Assembly: GCA_964247055.1 (NCBI GenBank)
Contig: OZ176050.1
Location: forward strand, 13,082,001 to 13,146,000
Length of the DNA stretch: 64,000 bases
Direction: 5' to 3'
Source of the DNA: Paragordius varius
Lineage: Eukaryota > Nematomorpha
Shown here: in pieces, positions 36,311 to 64,000 of the stretch
How positions within the stretch are numbered: the stretch's first letter is position 1
How the letters are laid out: each line of letters opens with the position of its first letter
The notes under the pieces: model-generated
What the model was told of the DNA's origin: nothing
The model's input: the letters and a program-made list of their open reading frames with translations, nothing else
Databases searched by the model: none
Position numbers and translations under genes: made by a program

Positions 36311-38275
36311 CAGTGGTCCAAAAGGGGGGTGCGAAAAATGTGGACAAAAAATCAGAAACGAATTGAAGAATTTCAAGTGCAAATTATCAAGATTTGTCAC
36401 CGATATGGAAAAAATATTTCAATAAGTCAGGATTGATATTTTTATAATATTACTAGCTGGTCCTGTCACGCTTCGCTGTGACGTAGTCTCACCGATAATT
36501 ATTCGTATTAATTGGCAATAAATAGAGGACATGGAGAGATAAAAATTATAAAAAACATATTTTATACTATTACGGGTTTTTGCATAGGCTTAAATATTGT
36601 TCACTCGAAATCGACCATATATAAACTGTCCCTTATTAAAGGTAATATTCAACTATCATTGGATTTATTTTTTAAGATATTCGTTTTACGAAATCATGGT
36701 TAAAAGTTTTATTTTGAAATTGTGTTTACACAGTTGGGATCAAGGAATATAAAAGGTATATCATTTGTGGTCCATTTTTAAAGGAAAAAATGATATTATA
36801 CACCTTCCCCAGAAATGTGTTTAACTGAATTATTATGGTTTTTTAAGTTTTGAAATTTAGCTTCAAAACTATGCCATTTTTTTATGGCGTCTCGGTTTTA
36901 AACCGGTAGACCCCTACCAATAGATCTTTATGGAAAAAGCGCTGAGTTAAATTCTTTGCCTTTATAGGGCAAATATTTGGAATCATCTTTGATACCATTG
37001 TCTCATGAGTTATCCGAAAAAATACCTCAATACTACATAATCGTTATATGATGGCGTATTTTTAGGGCAAGGCCCCAAATTAACGGCTAATAAAAAAACT
37101 CCTGGCCTTTTTTACCTAGTTAAGGGGTAATATTTCAAGCTTTTAATGAGCTCATATGGCATTTTCTGTAAATTAGCTCCAACGCGATTTCTCAGTTTTT
37201 GGCGGGTAGCTCCTAACCCAGGGCCAGGTAAAGCACTGGGCAAAATTTTTGCTTTATATGGGGCATATCTGGAATTATGTTCCTATCATATTCATAGGTT
37301 TTCTGGAATTCGGCTCCAAAGGCATGCTGTATCGATATGGTGACGCAGTTTTACGCGGGTAGCCCCCTAACCAGGGGCGAAATAAAAAAGCGCTCGATTA
37401 AAATTTTAGCCTTAATTCGGGTAATATCTGGAACCATGATTGATTCTATATGCTCTCGTGGGATTTTCGAAAAATTGCCTCAAAACCAAAAAGTCACTCT
37501 ATGGTAGCGCATTTCAAGGGCCTAATTAAAGTGTAATTTAATAAAACCTTACGACCTAAATATTTGCCTTGTTACGGGTAACATTTTAAGCACCTATTGA
37601 ACTCATGTGGCTTGATAAGTTTTTTAAAAATTGCCTCCAACAAGCTGTATTGATATGGTGGAGGAGTTGTAGGCGGGTTACCCCTATCTAGAGGCCATTA
37701 TAAAAAGAAGTTCGATAAAAAAATTTTCATTATAGGGGAATATCTGGAATCCTCATTAAATTTTTACCGTCTCATACCCTGGGCGAAAATAGATTAAAAA
37801 AATTTTTGTGGACTTAGTTTTCTTGAAAAAAATGGCATTTTACGGGGGGAGCGGGTAAAAAGAAGGCCTAAATTAAAAAAGCGAGCCGACTATGTTTAAC
37901 ACAATCGAAAATAAGTAAAAAAATATATTTGAAATCGATTAGTCCAACACGTTTTCTGCATTGTCTAAAAACACGATTTTTGTGGACTTCTTTTTAAAAA
38001 AAACATATTTTAACACGGGGTGGGCCCGAACTGGGGGCCTAATTCAAAAAAAGCGCGATTCTATTGTCGGGGCATTCATTATGATTATATTTTTTTCGAC
38101 ATTTGGATTTGAATGGGTCTACCGGTTTTCCTGTACCAGATCACAAAGCCAGCATTTTCTAATTTTATAAATATATAGATAATATATATCTTGGATTTTT
38201 TTAATATGGGGCGCAAGAATTTTTATTTTCAATTTTGTGGGGCGTGAACAAAAAAAGGTTGGGAACCACTGTGGT
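36311..38275. mobile_element. hAT-like element with a 1.7-kb repeat (element F) inserted in it
   Basis: The outer ends CAGTGGTCCAAAAGGGGGGT and (reverse complement of the right end) CAGTGGTTCCCAACCTTTTT are hAT-type termini; no transposase is left. Inside, from about 36450 to 38180, is a much less AT-rich repeat starting TACTAGCTGGTCCTGTCACG with a CACGCTTCGCTGTG hairpin. It is made of 4-5 diverged tandem blocks of about 200 bases (words such as GGCGGGTAGCTCCTAACC, ATATCTGGAAT, AAAAAAGCGC recur) and ends TCACAAAGCCAGCATTTTCT before TATATA. I cannot assign element F to a class; ACTAGC...CGCTTCGC starts are common in invertebrate repeats. Confidence 0.65.
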
Positions 38276-54161
<15,886 letters not shown>

Positions 54162-54400
54162 GATCAAAATTGCAAAAAATCTCAACAAATTTTTAATTTA
54201 CACATTTTTTAAATATCTCCTAGTCATAATCTCAATAGGTGCAAAAAACATTTTTAAATTGATATAAATATTTTTATGTATATTTTTGAATTTTAATTAA
54301 CCAATAATTTTTTGCTCATAACTTCAACTTAAATTTTTAGTAAATATATATAGAATATGTATTGCTCCATAATGTGATAAATATTACACAATATGCTCAT

Positions 54401-54436
<36 letters not shown>

Positions 54437-54760
54437 CATTCCTTCCAATTTTTAGTTTTCATATATTTGTCCATTATTTTAAACAAATGGCTATCTATTT
54501 ACCTCTATAATGCAATAATTTTATGATATATATTAATTTTTAATAAATTTTTTTAAATTTCTGTAATTTTATTAAATAATTAATTCAACAAATATTTAAT
54601 TCGAATATAATAAAAGTTTGATTTAGATTACTCAAAATATGTACATCCATAAATGATTTAAACATTCCTAAATCAACATAAATTAAAAAATAATAACCAA
54701 TCTGATTGCCTATGAATGTAGTCATTCTGGTCAATAGTCTATAAATAAATATTGGAAATA

Positions 54761-55025
54761 TACAGTTAAAACTGAAATTATACGGACAAAACGTAAAAAT
54801 ATAAAGACAAATATTTTTTTCTAAAATACAACCATACTTTTTAAATCTTGATTTATTTCAATATAACTCATTGTTTTAAATGCAAAGTGATATAAATTAC
54901 TAACAATCAATTCAATATTTTACAATTGTGTCTAAATAGCTTATATAGGATAAATTAAGGTTTATAAAAGTATGGTTGTCTTTTATTGTTACGTTTTGTC
55001 CGTATGATTTCAATTTATACTATAT
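54761..55025. mobile_element. MITE-C copy 3
   Basis: TACAGTTAAAACTGAAATTA ... TACGGACAAAACGTAAAAAT, inverted at the right as GTTACGTTTTGTCCGTATGA. The interior TTTAAATCTTGATTTATTTC is shared with copies 1 and 4. Confidence 0.8.
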
Positions 55026-55254
55026 ATTAAAAATAACTGATAAAAGGATACAGTTGATTATATCTTTATAGATATAGATCAAAATTTATATTTTTGCTTG
55101 GACAAATTTTATTCAATCATTATATATTTATTTTATTTGACGTAATTAAAGCATGTTCGGAAAATAACTAACTATTATTATAAGCGGACACATACATGGT
55201 TTGGAAGCATTTATATATACATTAACCTATCAGACCTAATAGCAAGAGAAATGA

Positions 55255-55542
55255 AAAAAAATAAAATTGAAATCATACGGACAAAACGTTAAAATATAAA
55301 GACAAATATTTTTTTCTAAAAGGCCATACTTTTTAGATCTTGATTTTTTAACATTTAATTAATTGTTAAAAATTTGAAAGTATGGAATAGAGATGTATAT
55401 TGGTAACAAAATAACTTATATATTTTATAATTGTAAATAAATTATTAATATGGGATTTTAGATTCAAAAAAGTATGGTTGTCTTTAGAAAATAATTATCT
55501 TTATAACGTTTTGTCCGTATAATATCAGTTTTTACTGTAATT
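55255..55542. mobile_element. MITE-C copy 4
   Basis: ATACGGACAAAACGTTAAAA on the left and AACGTTTTGTCCGTATAATA ... TTTTTACTGTA on the right. The left-most bases are decayed. Confidence 0.75.
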
Positions 55543-56963
55543 TTTTGCCTAATAACTGTTTACGCATATATACTAGTGAGGTTTATACATTTTAAAAATG
55601 ATCATGAGTAATGTTTTATGGCGTTTAATTCCAGTTGGAATGGATTTTTTAGTCATTTGAGGCTAAAAAAATTTGATTCCTTTATACAATAAAATAAAAT
55701 ATGTAATATCCCCTCATTAACTTGATTGATATGAGCATAATTTGCCGACAGATTAGTAATTATATCTTTATTTTAACTTTAATGTAAATTTGCCATCATT
55801 CTCCCATTATATATATTAAATTATAATTGGGAATTGTTTGTTTTATACATTAATGTACTTATTATAATTGCTTTTGTTTTATTATTATGCCAAAGATGGA
55901 ATTTAAAGTCACCGAAAAAGTTTTATAAATGTGGTAGGCGTGCTTGGGTTTCATCAAAACAATCGAAAAATACTCAATGACATTTTTATTTCATTTTAGC
56001 ATCAATATTTTGCGGTTTGCGTGTCAAATCTAATTAAGTTACAGTATAGTATCATTTTCATTTTTTGGCTATATTTTAGTAAATAATATTATTATTATAT
56101 AAAAATTAAATTGTGATATAAAAAATAAATTTAGATTGACTTGTTTTAATGAGCTTGACTAACAAACTATTTAACTTGTTATTAGTTAATATCATGCATG
56201 CTTCACAATAAATAAAGCACAATATATGGGAAAAGCTTAATGGTACACTAATTTAAAGCTTGGAATTTGTTTTGGAAAAAATTTTGTTTAAACTATAAAA
56301 AAAACATTTTTTAATCATCATAAAATTTCGTTATTGGTTCACATAATACTAATAATTACTTAAAGAAGTCATTTTATTTTTAACATCATAAAATTTGACA
56401 ATAAATTATCTGGCGTGGGAGTTCATTAAAAAAAGAATGTTAATTAAACCAAAGAAATTCTCTTACATTGTAACATTTTAATTTTGAGTAGCCAAGTATT
56501 TAGAGATTTTAATAAAAAAAATTTTTATTAGATACCCATAAAATTGTTTGGGAATCATTATTATTATGTAAAAGCTTTGAAAAAACTTAAAAAAGTCTCA
56601 TTAATTTTAAGTTATAATTGGTACGCGGAATAGTTTTTAAATAATTTTTAATATAAGTTAACTTTATGTAAGTCTGTACGGCTCTTTCATAACTCGAGAA
56701 TCAAAACTATTTAATGCTTGGATGTAAAATAGGAAATATTTAATAAAATTGTTGGTTACGTAAGGATACTTTGACACTTTCAAAAAACTGCTGCCTTGGT
56801 CTTAAGAAAAGGGCAACAGATTTTAGCTTTATAACTAATACCAAAAAAATACGGTTATCCGATTATATAAAATTTTGGAATTATGATTGCTTAGCTTAAT
56901 ATAAAAAATACAGTTTAAAACAATGGTACTCAACAAAATATTTCGCGGGCCCCTATTTCGTAT

Positions 56964-57153
56964 ATTACAGTAGGCATTTTCATGGTTGCTTATTTCACAC
57001 TATAGTAGGGCAATTTTCAACAAAGTAGTGTATGGAAAAAAGAAACGAAAAAATTGTTTATTTAACAATTTTTTGTTTTTCCATACTAGACTACTGTGTT
57101 GCAAATTGTCAACTAGAGTGTGAAATAAGCAACCATTAAAATGCTTACTGTAA
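56964..57153. mobile_element. MITE-B copy 3
   Basis: Ends TTACAGTAGGCATTTTCATGG and CATTAAAATGCTTACTGTAA. The almost fully paired interior has AGTAGTGTATGGAAAAAAGA on one side and TTTTTCCATACTAGACTACT on the other. Confidence 0.8.
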
Positions 57154-59572
57154 TACCGAATACTTGGCTGTTTAACATATATAAATATATTAAATTAACT
57201 TTTATTATAATTATTTATGCTTTCCCAAATTATGAATACAAACATAGCTAGGGAATTTTGTCATTTGAGAAGTTTAAGCATAATTTTTCCGATCATGCGA
57301 CAGAAAAAGATCATCACCTAGATGAAATCATAGTTTTAAAGTTTTTTACCATCATTTTCAATTGATTTATGACTTAAATTTTGATTACATTTTATTCATC
57401 CATTACCTTATTAATTACTATAAATCACAATCCTAATTATTCTTTGATTTACACATTTACTATTTCAAAGCAACTAAATACATTTTAATTACACATATAG
57501 CACCATAAAAACACAATGGCTTATGATAAAAAAATTCCAATTTACAAGATGAGTTTTTTTTGTAAAATATAAAATTACCTTAAATTACATCACCCTTTAA
57601 TAATTTAGTAGTATTTATTAGTAAATTTCATGTGACATTTAACAGAATTAAATTATCGTAAATAATAAATAGCCCGCGCATGTGTCATTGACTAAAACAA
57701 ACAAAAAAATTTTTTTTGAAAAAAATGCATGAAACCATAAAAAAAGTGTGCAAAAATCAAATCCTCTCATCATTAAATCCATTATATCCATTTACTTTAT
57801 TACTGTCTTTTTAGCGCGCCAGTATATATATGAATTTCCCTAAAGTGACATTAATACTTTATGTTTTAGGATACTCTTTACTAATAATTATTGCGAAAAA
57901 TATTGAAAAAAATAACTGAAAACATCCTCCATAGATATCACATTTTAGTATATAAAGAGACAAAACTCACCAGGATAAAAATCATTTCTAAATATTTCTT
58001 TGATATTATGAAAGCGAAAAACGGTAGAGGAGTTGTGTATCATCCATAAAAATTTTATATTAGTAAAAAAGCAAACAAAAAATCACATTCTTTTTAAATA
58101 GATGCGTATATGATGATACTAAGTTGAATCAAAATAGTTTAGAAATTTTCTTCCTGTTAAATGATAAAAGCACACTTTGAATGTGTAAAACTTTACCATA
58201 ATAATATAATACATACACTTTAAAAATTCTTCTTCCAGACATACGCAGTTAGTGTTAATTTTGGGAATTTTATAGCTTTTTTTCTCCCTTAAACCTTTCA
58301 ATCCCATTAACACTACTCTTTTATCGCAAAATTAATTATCGCTACAAACGGGATGAGATGTTTTATTAACATTAGAGAATTATATATTTTAAAAAATTTT
58401 TTGTGTCTCTTTTTGACGTTTATGAACCTGTTAAAAAAGGAAGAAACATAGTGTAAAAGCGGCAAATTATCAAAAGATTTTTACCATATAAAAATTTAAT
58501 TGGTATATTTTATCTCATAAAAGATTATGTGTAACTTATAACATATTTGGAACTACTAATTATATATAATGAAGAACATAATCTTAAATTATCAAAATAT
58601 TTCAACATTAATAAAAAAACGTCCAATGTCCAACACAGTAAACGAAAAAGAATCCTCTGCATAACCCTTAAAATCGTTAAAATGTAACTGAAATAAGAGT
58701 TTTAAAAATATTGGTACCAGTTGGGTATTAAACATGTTTTTGAATTTAAAATTCTGCGCTTAAAAAGATCTAGACTATAATATAAAGTCCTGCGAATCAT
58801 AGGTTGTTGAAAACCATGCAGTATTTCATGGTGATATCTCAACCACGCAAAGGTGATAAAAGTTGATAAACTTTTAAAAATATTCTGAATCGAGAAAATC
58901 ATTAGGATTTCATGGTTTTGGTTTTGGGGGTTACGAGTCACTTAAAGAGATGTATTATTTATCCAAAATCAAAGTTTTTACAAAAACTTCGTACAAATTA
59001 TGTTAATCAAAAATGTTTTAGCAGCTGATGCATCTGGTAAAATTTGTTAATATGGTCCATATGTTTTTAAACATTTCCATTAGCTCATGACTTTAATTGC
59101 AAACGGTATTGAAGCCTTAATGAAATTAGCATTATAAACCATGAATATTTTTATTTTTTTGGGAAGGGAAGTATACATTAATATGGTCAATTTTATGAAT
59201 CGATAATCCTTTTAATTATCTGCCATCTTATTTCTATAAAATTCACTAATGTTAAAAAAATAAAATTACATAAAAATTTACATACTAATTCCATATTTAA
59301 TTGAAAATCATTTTAAGAAAATCTCTATAATACAACATTTTTTATATTTAATTGACAAATATTGTAAGCTGAATTCTATTCCTAAAAATATAGGGCTGGA
59401 GTAATATTTTAGGTTTCGATTTACGTTAATAAATTCATTACATAGGACATAATCCACAAATATTTTCATGGGTTTCTATATTCATTCTTCTACATTAAAA
59501 TATGTTGCATATCTGAACGTTTAATATAATTGTATCATTTTGTTTTTTTCGACAATTTTTAAACCATGTTTT

Positions 59573-59695
59573 AATAAAAAGCAACATATTTTTCACAAGC
59601 AACATTTTTTCAACCAAGCGCAACATTTTTTATCCAAACAATTTTTTTAAGCTAACGCAACAATTTTTCAAGCAGAAACAATAGAAAAAATGTTG
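59573..59695. repeat. Short imperfect tandem repeat (AAGC-AACATTTTTTC words)
   Basis: Five imperfect units of 17-23 bases built on CAACATTTTTTCAA / AAGCGCAACA. It is not long enough to be informative and lies in gene-free DNA. Confidence 0.55.
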
Positions 59696-59929
59696 CCATT
59701 TTTGGCTTAGAGTCTCTCAAAACCCGTTAAAATGGGCTAGTTTTTGTAAAAGAAAAAACTTGGGTTCGGTAAGAATTATATTTTATGATGTTGAAAACTG
59801 TAGTACCATTTAAGTACATTTAACTATCTTAAACCCAAATTTAGCTAAAATTTAATTGGACAGCAAAGTGTGCGTTGATTAAATATGACCTTTTAATTTA
59901 GAAATCAAAATCTATATCGCACATTATTT

Positions 59930-60250
59930 AGGATTTAGATGGGGACTTCGGACTCCTCAAACTTGCTTTGACGTCAACTCTGTAAGAGAATCATGTCCGG
60001 ATGTGATTCTGTCAAGAAAACCGTCTCAATGCGCACTCATATATGTTATGTAAAATCACGATCGCTCATTAAAATTTCTGTGCATAAGTGAAAAGGAGGG
60101 GTAAAAAAACACATCCTTGTCTCACACCTCTGAGGATAGGACAATGATTTTAGCTTTTGTATGATTACGATAGAAGTTAATTATACTTTCTTCGATTTGT
60201 CTCCTCTGTAAAACATTTAAACAATATATTTTATCAGGTTTTCGTATGCA
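59930..60250 (-). mobile_element. Degraded LINE reverse transcriptase fragment
   Basis: On the minus strand the stretch near 60090-60150 reads LRGVRQGC, the G-x-R-Q-G-C box of RTE/CR1-type reverse transcriptases, followed in another frame by LLFTYAQKF. The piece is short, with several stops. The region is visibly less AT-rich than its surroundings. Confidence 0.5.
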
Positions 60251-62300
60251 CTTTTCATAATATATTATTGATAATAATATGACAAAAAATTTGGAAGTTA
60301 ATAATAAAAGAGGTGAACAACGGCGGTATACTTTTATCAGTGCCCAATCTTAACAAAATATGTATTTTTGTTTGAAATAGTTATTTATTATTTCATCAAG
60401 AAAACAATATATTGTCAATTAGTCACATATAATTTAGAGATTATTGTAATTTAAAGTCTATAGTTTAAAATTTAAAGCTTATACACTCATAATTATATAC
60501 AAACTGGAAACTTTAAAGAGATAATAGAAAATTTGTTTTGGATAACATGCAAAAAATAAAAACATATAAAAAAGTTATAATTAACGGTTTATATTTATAC
60601 AATTAACACATTAAAAAAATAGTTGAATCAGGAGAGATATGATGTGGCTTGCACGTAATATAATTAAATTGATATAGTACATAAAGGTTACTTTTTGGAT
60701 TCTCTGTTAAAATAACAAAATATCAAAGGCAAATAACTTAAATTATATTATCAGCATTAAGATAAACAGACAAATTTTTGGATTAATTAAAATTGAATAA
60801 TAAATTAGAATTTTTTTTGGATTTATAACCATATATTTCAGTTTTTCTTTGCATTCTATATACCGTTATAGTTAAAACTTTTTAATAAATCATATTTCGA
60901 AAGAAAAATACTATTATGGTAATACAACCGTTGTCGGCCTCTTTGCATCTATAGGGAAAAAAACTAAAGGGCTTAATTTCTTTGAGTATACGAAGATAAC
61001 ATCATTTTCCCCAAAATATCTTTAAAGTATTACCCACCAACAGCCTTTTTGCCGCCAAGTTATTAAATTATTATCATGCGTGGTATTAACATTTATTATT
61101 AGATTTATATCTATATATTTATCTAATATGTAAAAAAAGATTTAGGATTCAAAATTAAAAACAGAATGTTTAATTTTAGAAAAAAATCTAAAAACTTTTG
61201 TTGGTTCTTTTCCATGTGACAATTTAATCACATTCCGATAATCTGCCGCCATATACACACAAACATTCAAAAAACTTAATCAAATTTTACTTTTTTGGTA
61301 ATATCTTTGGGTGCCTTTCATAGTTTACATTAATTTTCCAGCGTAAAATCCTCTTGTTGGGATTATTTTATCATTTTATAATTAAAGCAGAATTATAGTT
61401 AACTTTTTAGGATTGCAATATTTAATTTTTTTTTGAGTATAGGTATTTAGGGTCATTTAAGTTCATAAATTTTGGATAATATTCCACATTTCTAAAGTAT
61501 CCAATATATTGATAAAATAAAAGTTTTTGCCTTAACAAAAGAAAAAAATCCCATTTTTTACGCTTAATTATGTAAATCCATTCAATAAATAAAAAAACGG
61601 TCTATAATTTTAAACTAATTAAAGTGCGATTAGAATAAAAACTACAAAAGAGTGATTATATTAATCAAGCTTTAAAAAAATGATTTAAATATTTGTAAAA
61701 AAATCAAATAATTAACCACCAATTATAAAGTACAAAATATCCAATAAATAAAATATCATAAAATATAATGAATGCTTTTATTTGAGTTAATCCGATTTAA
61801 ATGACATTTTTTCGTACATTTTTTTACTTAAATGATTTATGATACATCTATATAATAATCAATTATTTTGTTAAAGGTTTGGTTTTGAAAATAATTAAAC
61901 AATACACACAGACATGTTTGTTTTAAAATTATCTCTTTGATGTTCATTTAAGCAATCAAGAGTTTAGTTTGGTTATTTATCACCTTAAATGAACTCTCAA
62001 AGATTGTTACAGGTGAATGCGCGGCATAAAATCCGTTGTTTAAAGATTATTTTTTGAAAAAAAGCCATTTTGATCACTTAATTATTTAATGGTAATATCT
62101 TTTTACTTATATACACCAATAATAAACATAGTTTATGAAATTTGTTAATAATAGATTTGCTTGTTTTTTCTTAAAACACCGAAAGACTAATTACAAACCA
62201 TTTACCTTTCCTAGGGTTTATATACAGTTTAAACGGTCAGCGCTCGCTTAATCCATAATAATCAACACAAAAGATGAAATCAAGTTTTATCATTTAAAGC

Positions 62301-62556
62301 GCTGGGATGTTCAACATACGGCCCTCCAAAATATAAATGCAGTTTGCGAGAAATTTCATATAGAAAATTATACACGAAATTTAAATAAAATTCATTTTAT
62401 TAAAAATAAAAGTATTTCCGAATTTTAGCAATAAACTAGGAAAGATTTTTTTTTAGTTTTATGTTTGAAATCTAAAATATTTATTAAGGCTTCCTGTTGG
62501 ATTTTTGATGCGAAAATGCGGCCCACGAAGCCATTAGTGTGATACCCCTGATTTAG
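62301..62556. mobile_element. hAT-type MITE
   Basis: Left end CTGGGATGTTCAACATACGG with the CGGCCC word, right end GCGGCCCACGAAGCCATTAG and GTGATACCCCTG. It matches the CAGGGGTGTCCAA family seen in the maltase introns. Confidence 0.6.
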
Positions 62557-63012
62557 AGAGTTATTTTATCAATACAAAGTGGATACTGTAAAAATGTTTG
62601 TTTTACAAAAATATTAACTTATTTTAATTTGGATGAAAATAAAAAGTTTACGGAGTCAATATAAAGAGTTAAAGGCTAATTTTTTTCATAAAATGGCGTT
62701 AGCTATTTTCTATATAATCTATATAATTATAGTTAAAAAAAATTGACTCTGTTTGCTAACTATTTACAACCTAATCATATTGAATGAAAAACAAAACTCA
62801 CATAATCATCTGTTTTATGTTAATGCTTTGAATAAACCATAAAAATTGAAATTACAATGTGGTTGTTTGGATTTATATTGATAGAAGGCAAAGCTTACCT
62901 AGTCGATGTGCCTGTTTTAAAATTGAACCAAACGATTGAAATGGTAATAACGGTTTTATCGTTTTTAGTGTTTGTGATATGTGTTTCAGTTAGTGTACAA
63001 ATCTATTATTAT

Positions 63013-63166
63013 TTACAGTAAAAATGATATACAAACAAACGTAAAAATGTAAACAATTTTTTTCAAAAGACAACCATACTTCATACCTTAATATGGTTGT
63101 TTTTAGAAAAAATTATTGTTTTTATAATTTTACGTTTTGTCCGTATATTTCAAGTTTTACTGTAAT
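63013..63166. mobile_element. MITE-C copy 5 (short)
   Basis: TTACAGTAAAAATGATATAC and GTATATTTCAAGTTTTACTGTAA with inverted AAACGTAAAAATG / ATTTTACGTTTTG. The middle third seen in other copies is deleted. Confidence 0.75.
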
Positions 63167-63498
63167 AGACAACAAAACATATCATTTGCACGATTCTATG
63201 TGCTACCTCTCTCTCTGAATCATTTAAAAATATACTGTTATGTCTCAAATTCATAATGTTGTAAAAAATCGTATTTCGAACGGTGGGGGGACTTTAAATG
63301 ATTCATGCACCAATAAGATAAATGACCATACTTTACGGTAAAAATTTCAGAGTTAGCAATACTTAATTTAGTTGGCCAAAAAAGCCTCTTTTGAAATTTA
63401 CAGTATTCTCTTGACTTTTTAACCCATAGACATTAAACATACGCAAAAATTATCATAAAAGCTAGTTAAACTGTTTTAGAAGTTAATTGGATTTTTGA

Positions 63499-63547
<49 letters not shown>

Positions 63548-63552
<5 letters not shown>

Positions 63553-63748
63553 TATGAATAAGTATACATTGCTATAAAAGTTATTAATTATTGCCAAGTT
63601 GCTTCTACAACAAAGGGAAGTATTATTGGTTTACAGTTATTTTTTCCCTTTTTACTATTATTAGCCAATAATAATTCTCTTTGTTGCATATACTATTTGG
63701 TAATAATTAGTAACTTTCTATCATTATATATACTTACTCATGCTGTAA
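63548..63748. mobile_element. MITE-D copy 2
   Basis: Inverted ends TACAGTATGAATAAGTATAC and ATATACTTACTCATGCTGTA. Shared interior words ATTATTGCCAAGTTG and TATTTGGTAATAATTAGTAA. It is inserted next to a TA microsatellite. Confidence 0.8.
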
Positions 63749-64000
63749 AAGGGGTAATCCTGTTTCCTATATATTTATGGGTAAATAAAATTTATAAGCT
63801 TTTTGCAAAATTGTAAGCATTTTATCTATACAACATTTCCAATCCTTAGCCTATATTTTGATGCAACGTGTATGTTATCTATAATAATAATACACAAAAG
63901 GTTTTTTTACAAACACTAAAAATCAATTTAATTAAAAAAACGTAATTAAATGAAATACTGAGGCACAGAAGCGCTCAAATTTTAAATTTATTTTTTTGTG

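Larger units (their letters stand above)
54162..64000. other. Gene-free region rich in MITEs
   Basis: Beyond the maltase stop I find no host exon. The stretch holds MITE-C, B and D copies, a LINE remnant, a hAT-type MITE, a short tandem repeat and TA microsatellites (54402-54431, 63502-63549), listed separately. The rest is AT-rich DNA without visible structure. Confidence 0.5.

Noticed and set aside
58702-58941. Minus-strand frame that might be a LINE tail
   Set aside because: No conserved box could be read on either strand; support too weak to list.

Overview
This is a eukaryotic, almost certainly animal, genomic window. It is very AT-rich, its genes are broken by spliceosomal introns, and the recognisable proteins are animal housekeeping and secreted proteins. 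I cannot name the species. The GH13 maltase is of the insect/invertebrate type. Six introns are only 23-30 nt long, clustered near the 5' ends of genes, while later introns run from hundreds of bases to 8.7 kb. Such tiny introns are rare; dicyemids and some flatworms come to mind. All functional calls come from reading the protein sequence, without database searches.

Layout. Positions 1-4200 are a 21-bp minisatellite interrupted by the GIY-YIG end of a Penelope-like retroelement. Positions 4.7-21.6 kb hold a tight gene cluster: MOCS2 (minus; three stacked reading frames: molybdopterin synthase small subunit, an unknown 225-residue protein, and the large subunit), ATOX1 (plus, 56 bp away), GID8 (minus, 88 bp from ATOX1) and ASH2 (plus, 74 bp from GID8). 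One 7.4-kb ASH2 intron is filled by a large imperfect palindrome built of non-LTR retrotransposon copies, nested inverted repeats and decayed hammerhead ribozymes. At 22.5-23.4 kb lies a three-exon gene for a small secreted cysteine-rich protein behind a good TATA box. At 25.6-35.4 kb lies a gene of about 20 exons that looks like the TFIIIC90 (GTF3C4) subunit of RNA polymerase III factor TFIIIC. At 39.4-54.2 kb lies a complete 12-exon maltase gene (603 residues). Its ninth intron holds a broken mariner, a nearly whole RTE-type LINE, MITEs and a second palindrome carrying two hammerhead ribozyme motifs, one with a complete core. From 54.2 kb to the end I find no gene, only MITEs, a LINE fragment and simple repeats.

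The genes do not form one pathway. MOCS2 serves molybdenum cofactor synthesis, ATOX1 delivers copper, GID8 belongs to the CTLH/GID ubiquitin ligase, ASH2 to the COMPASS/MLL H3K4 methyltransferases, TFIIIC90 to Pol III transcription and maltase to carbohydrate digestion. The strongest unusual signals are the sub-30-nt introns, the three-frame MOCS2 transcript unit, the hammerhead ribozyme repeats, and a MITE family whose ends carry variable 21-bp arrays.
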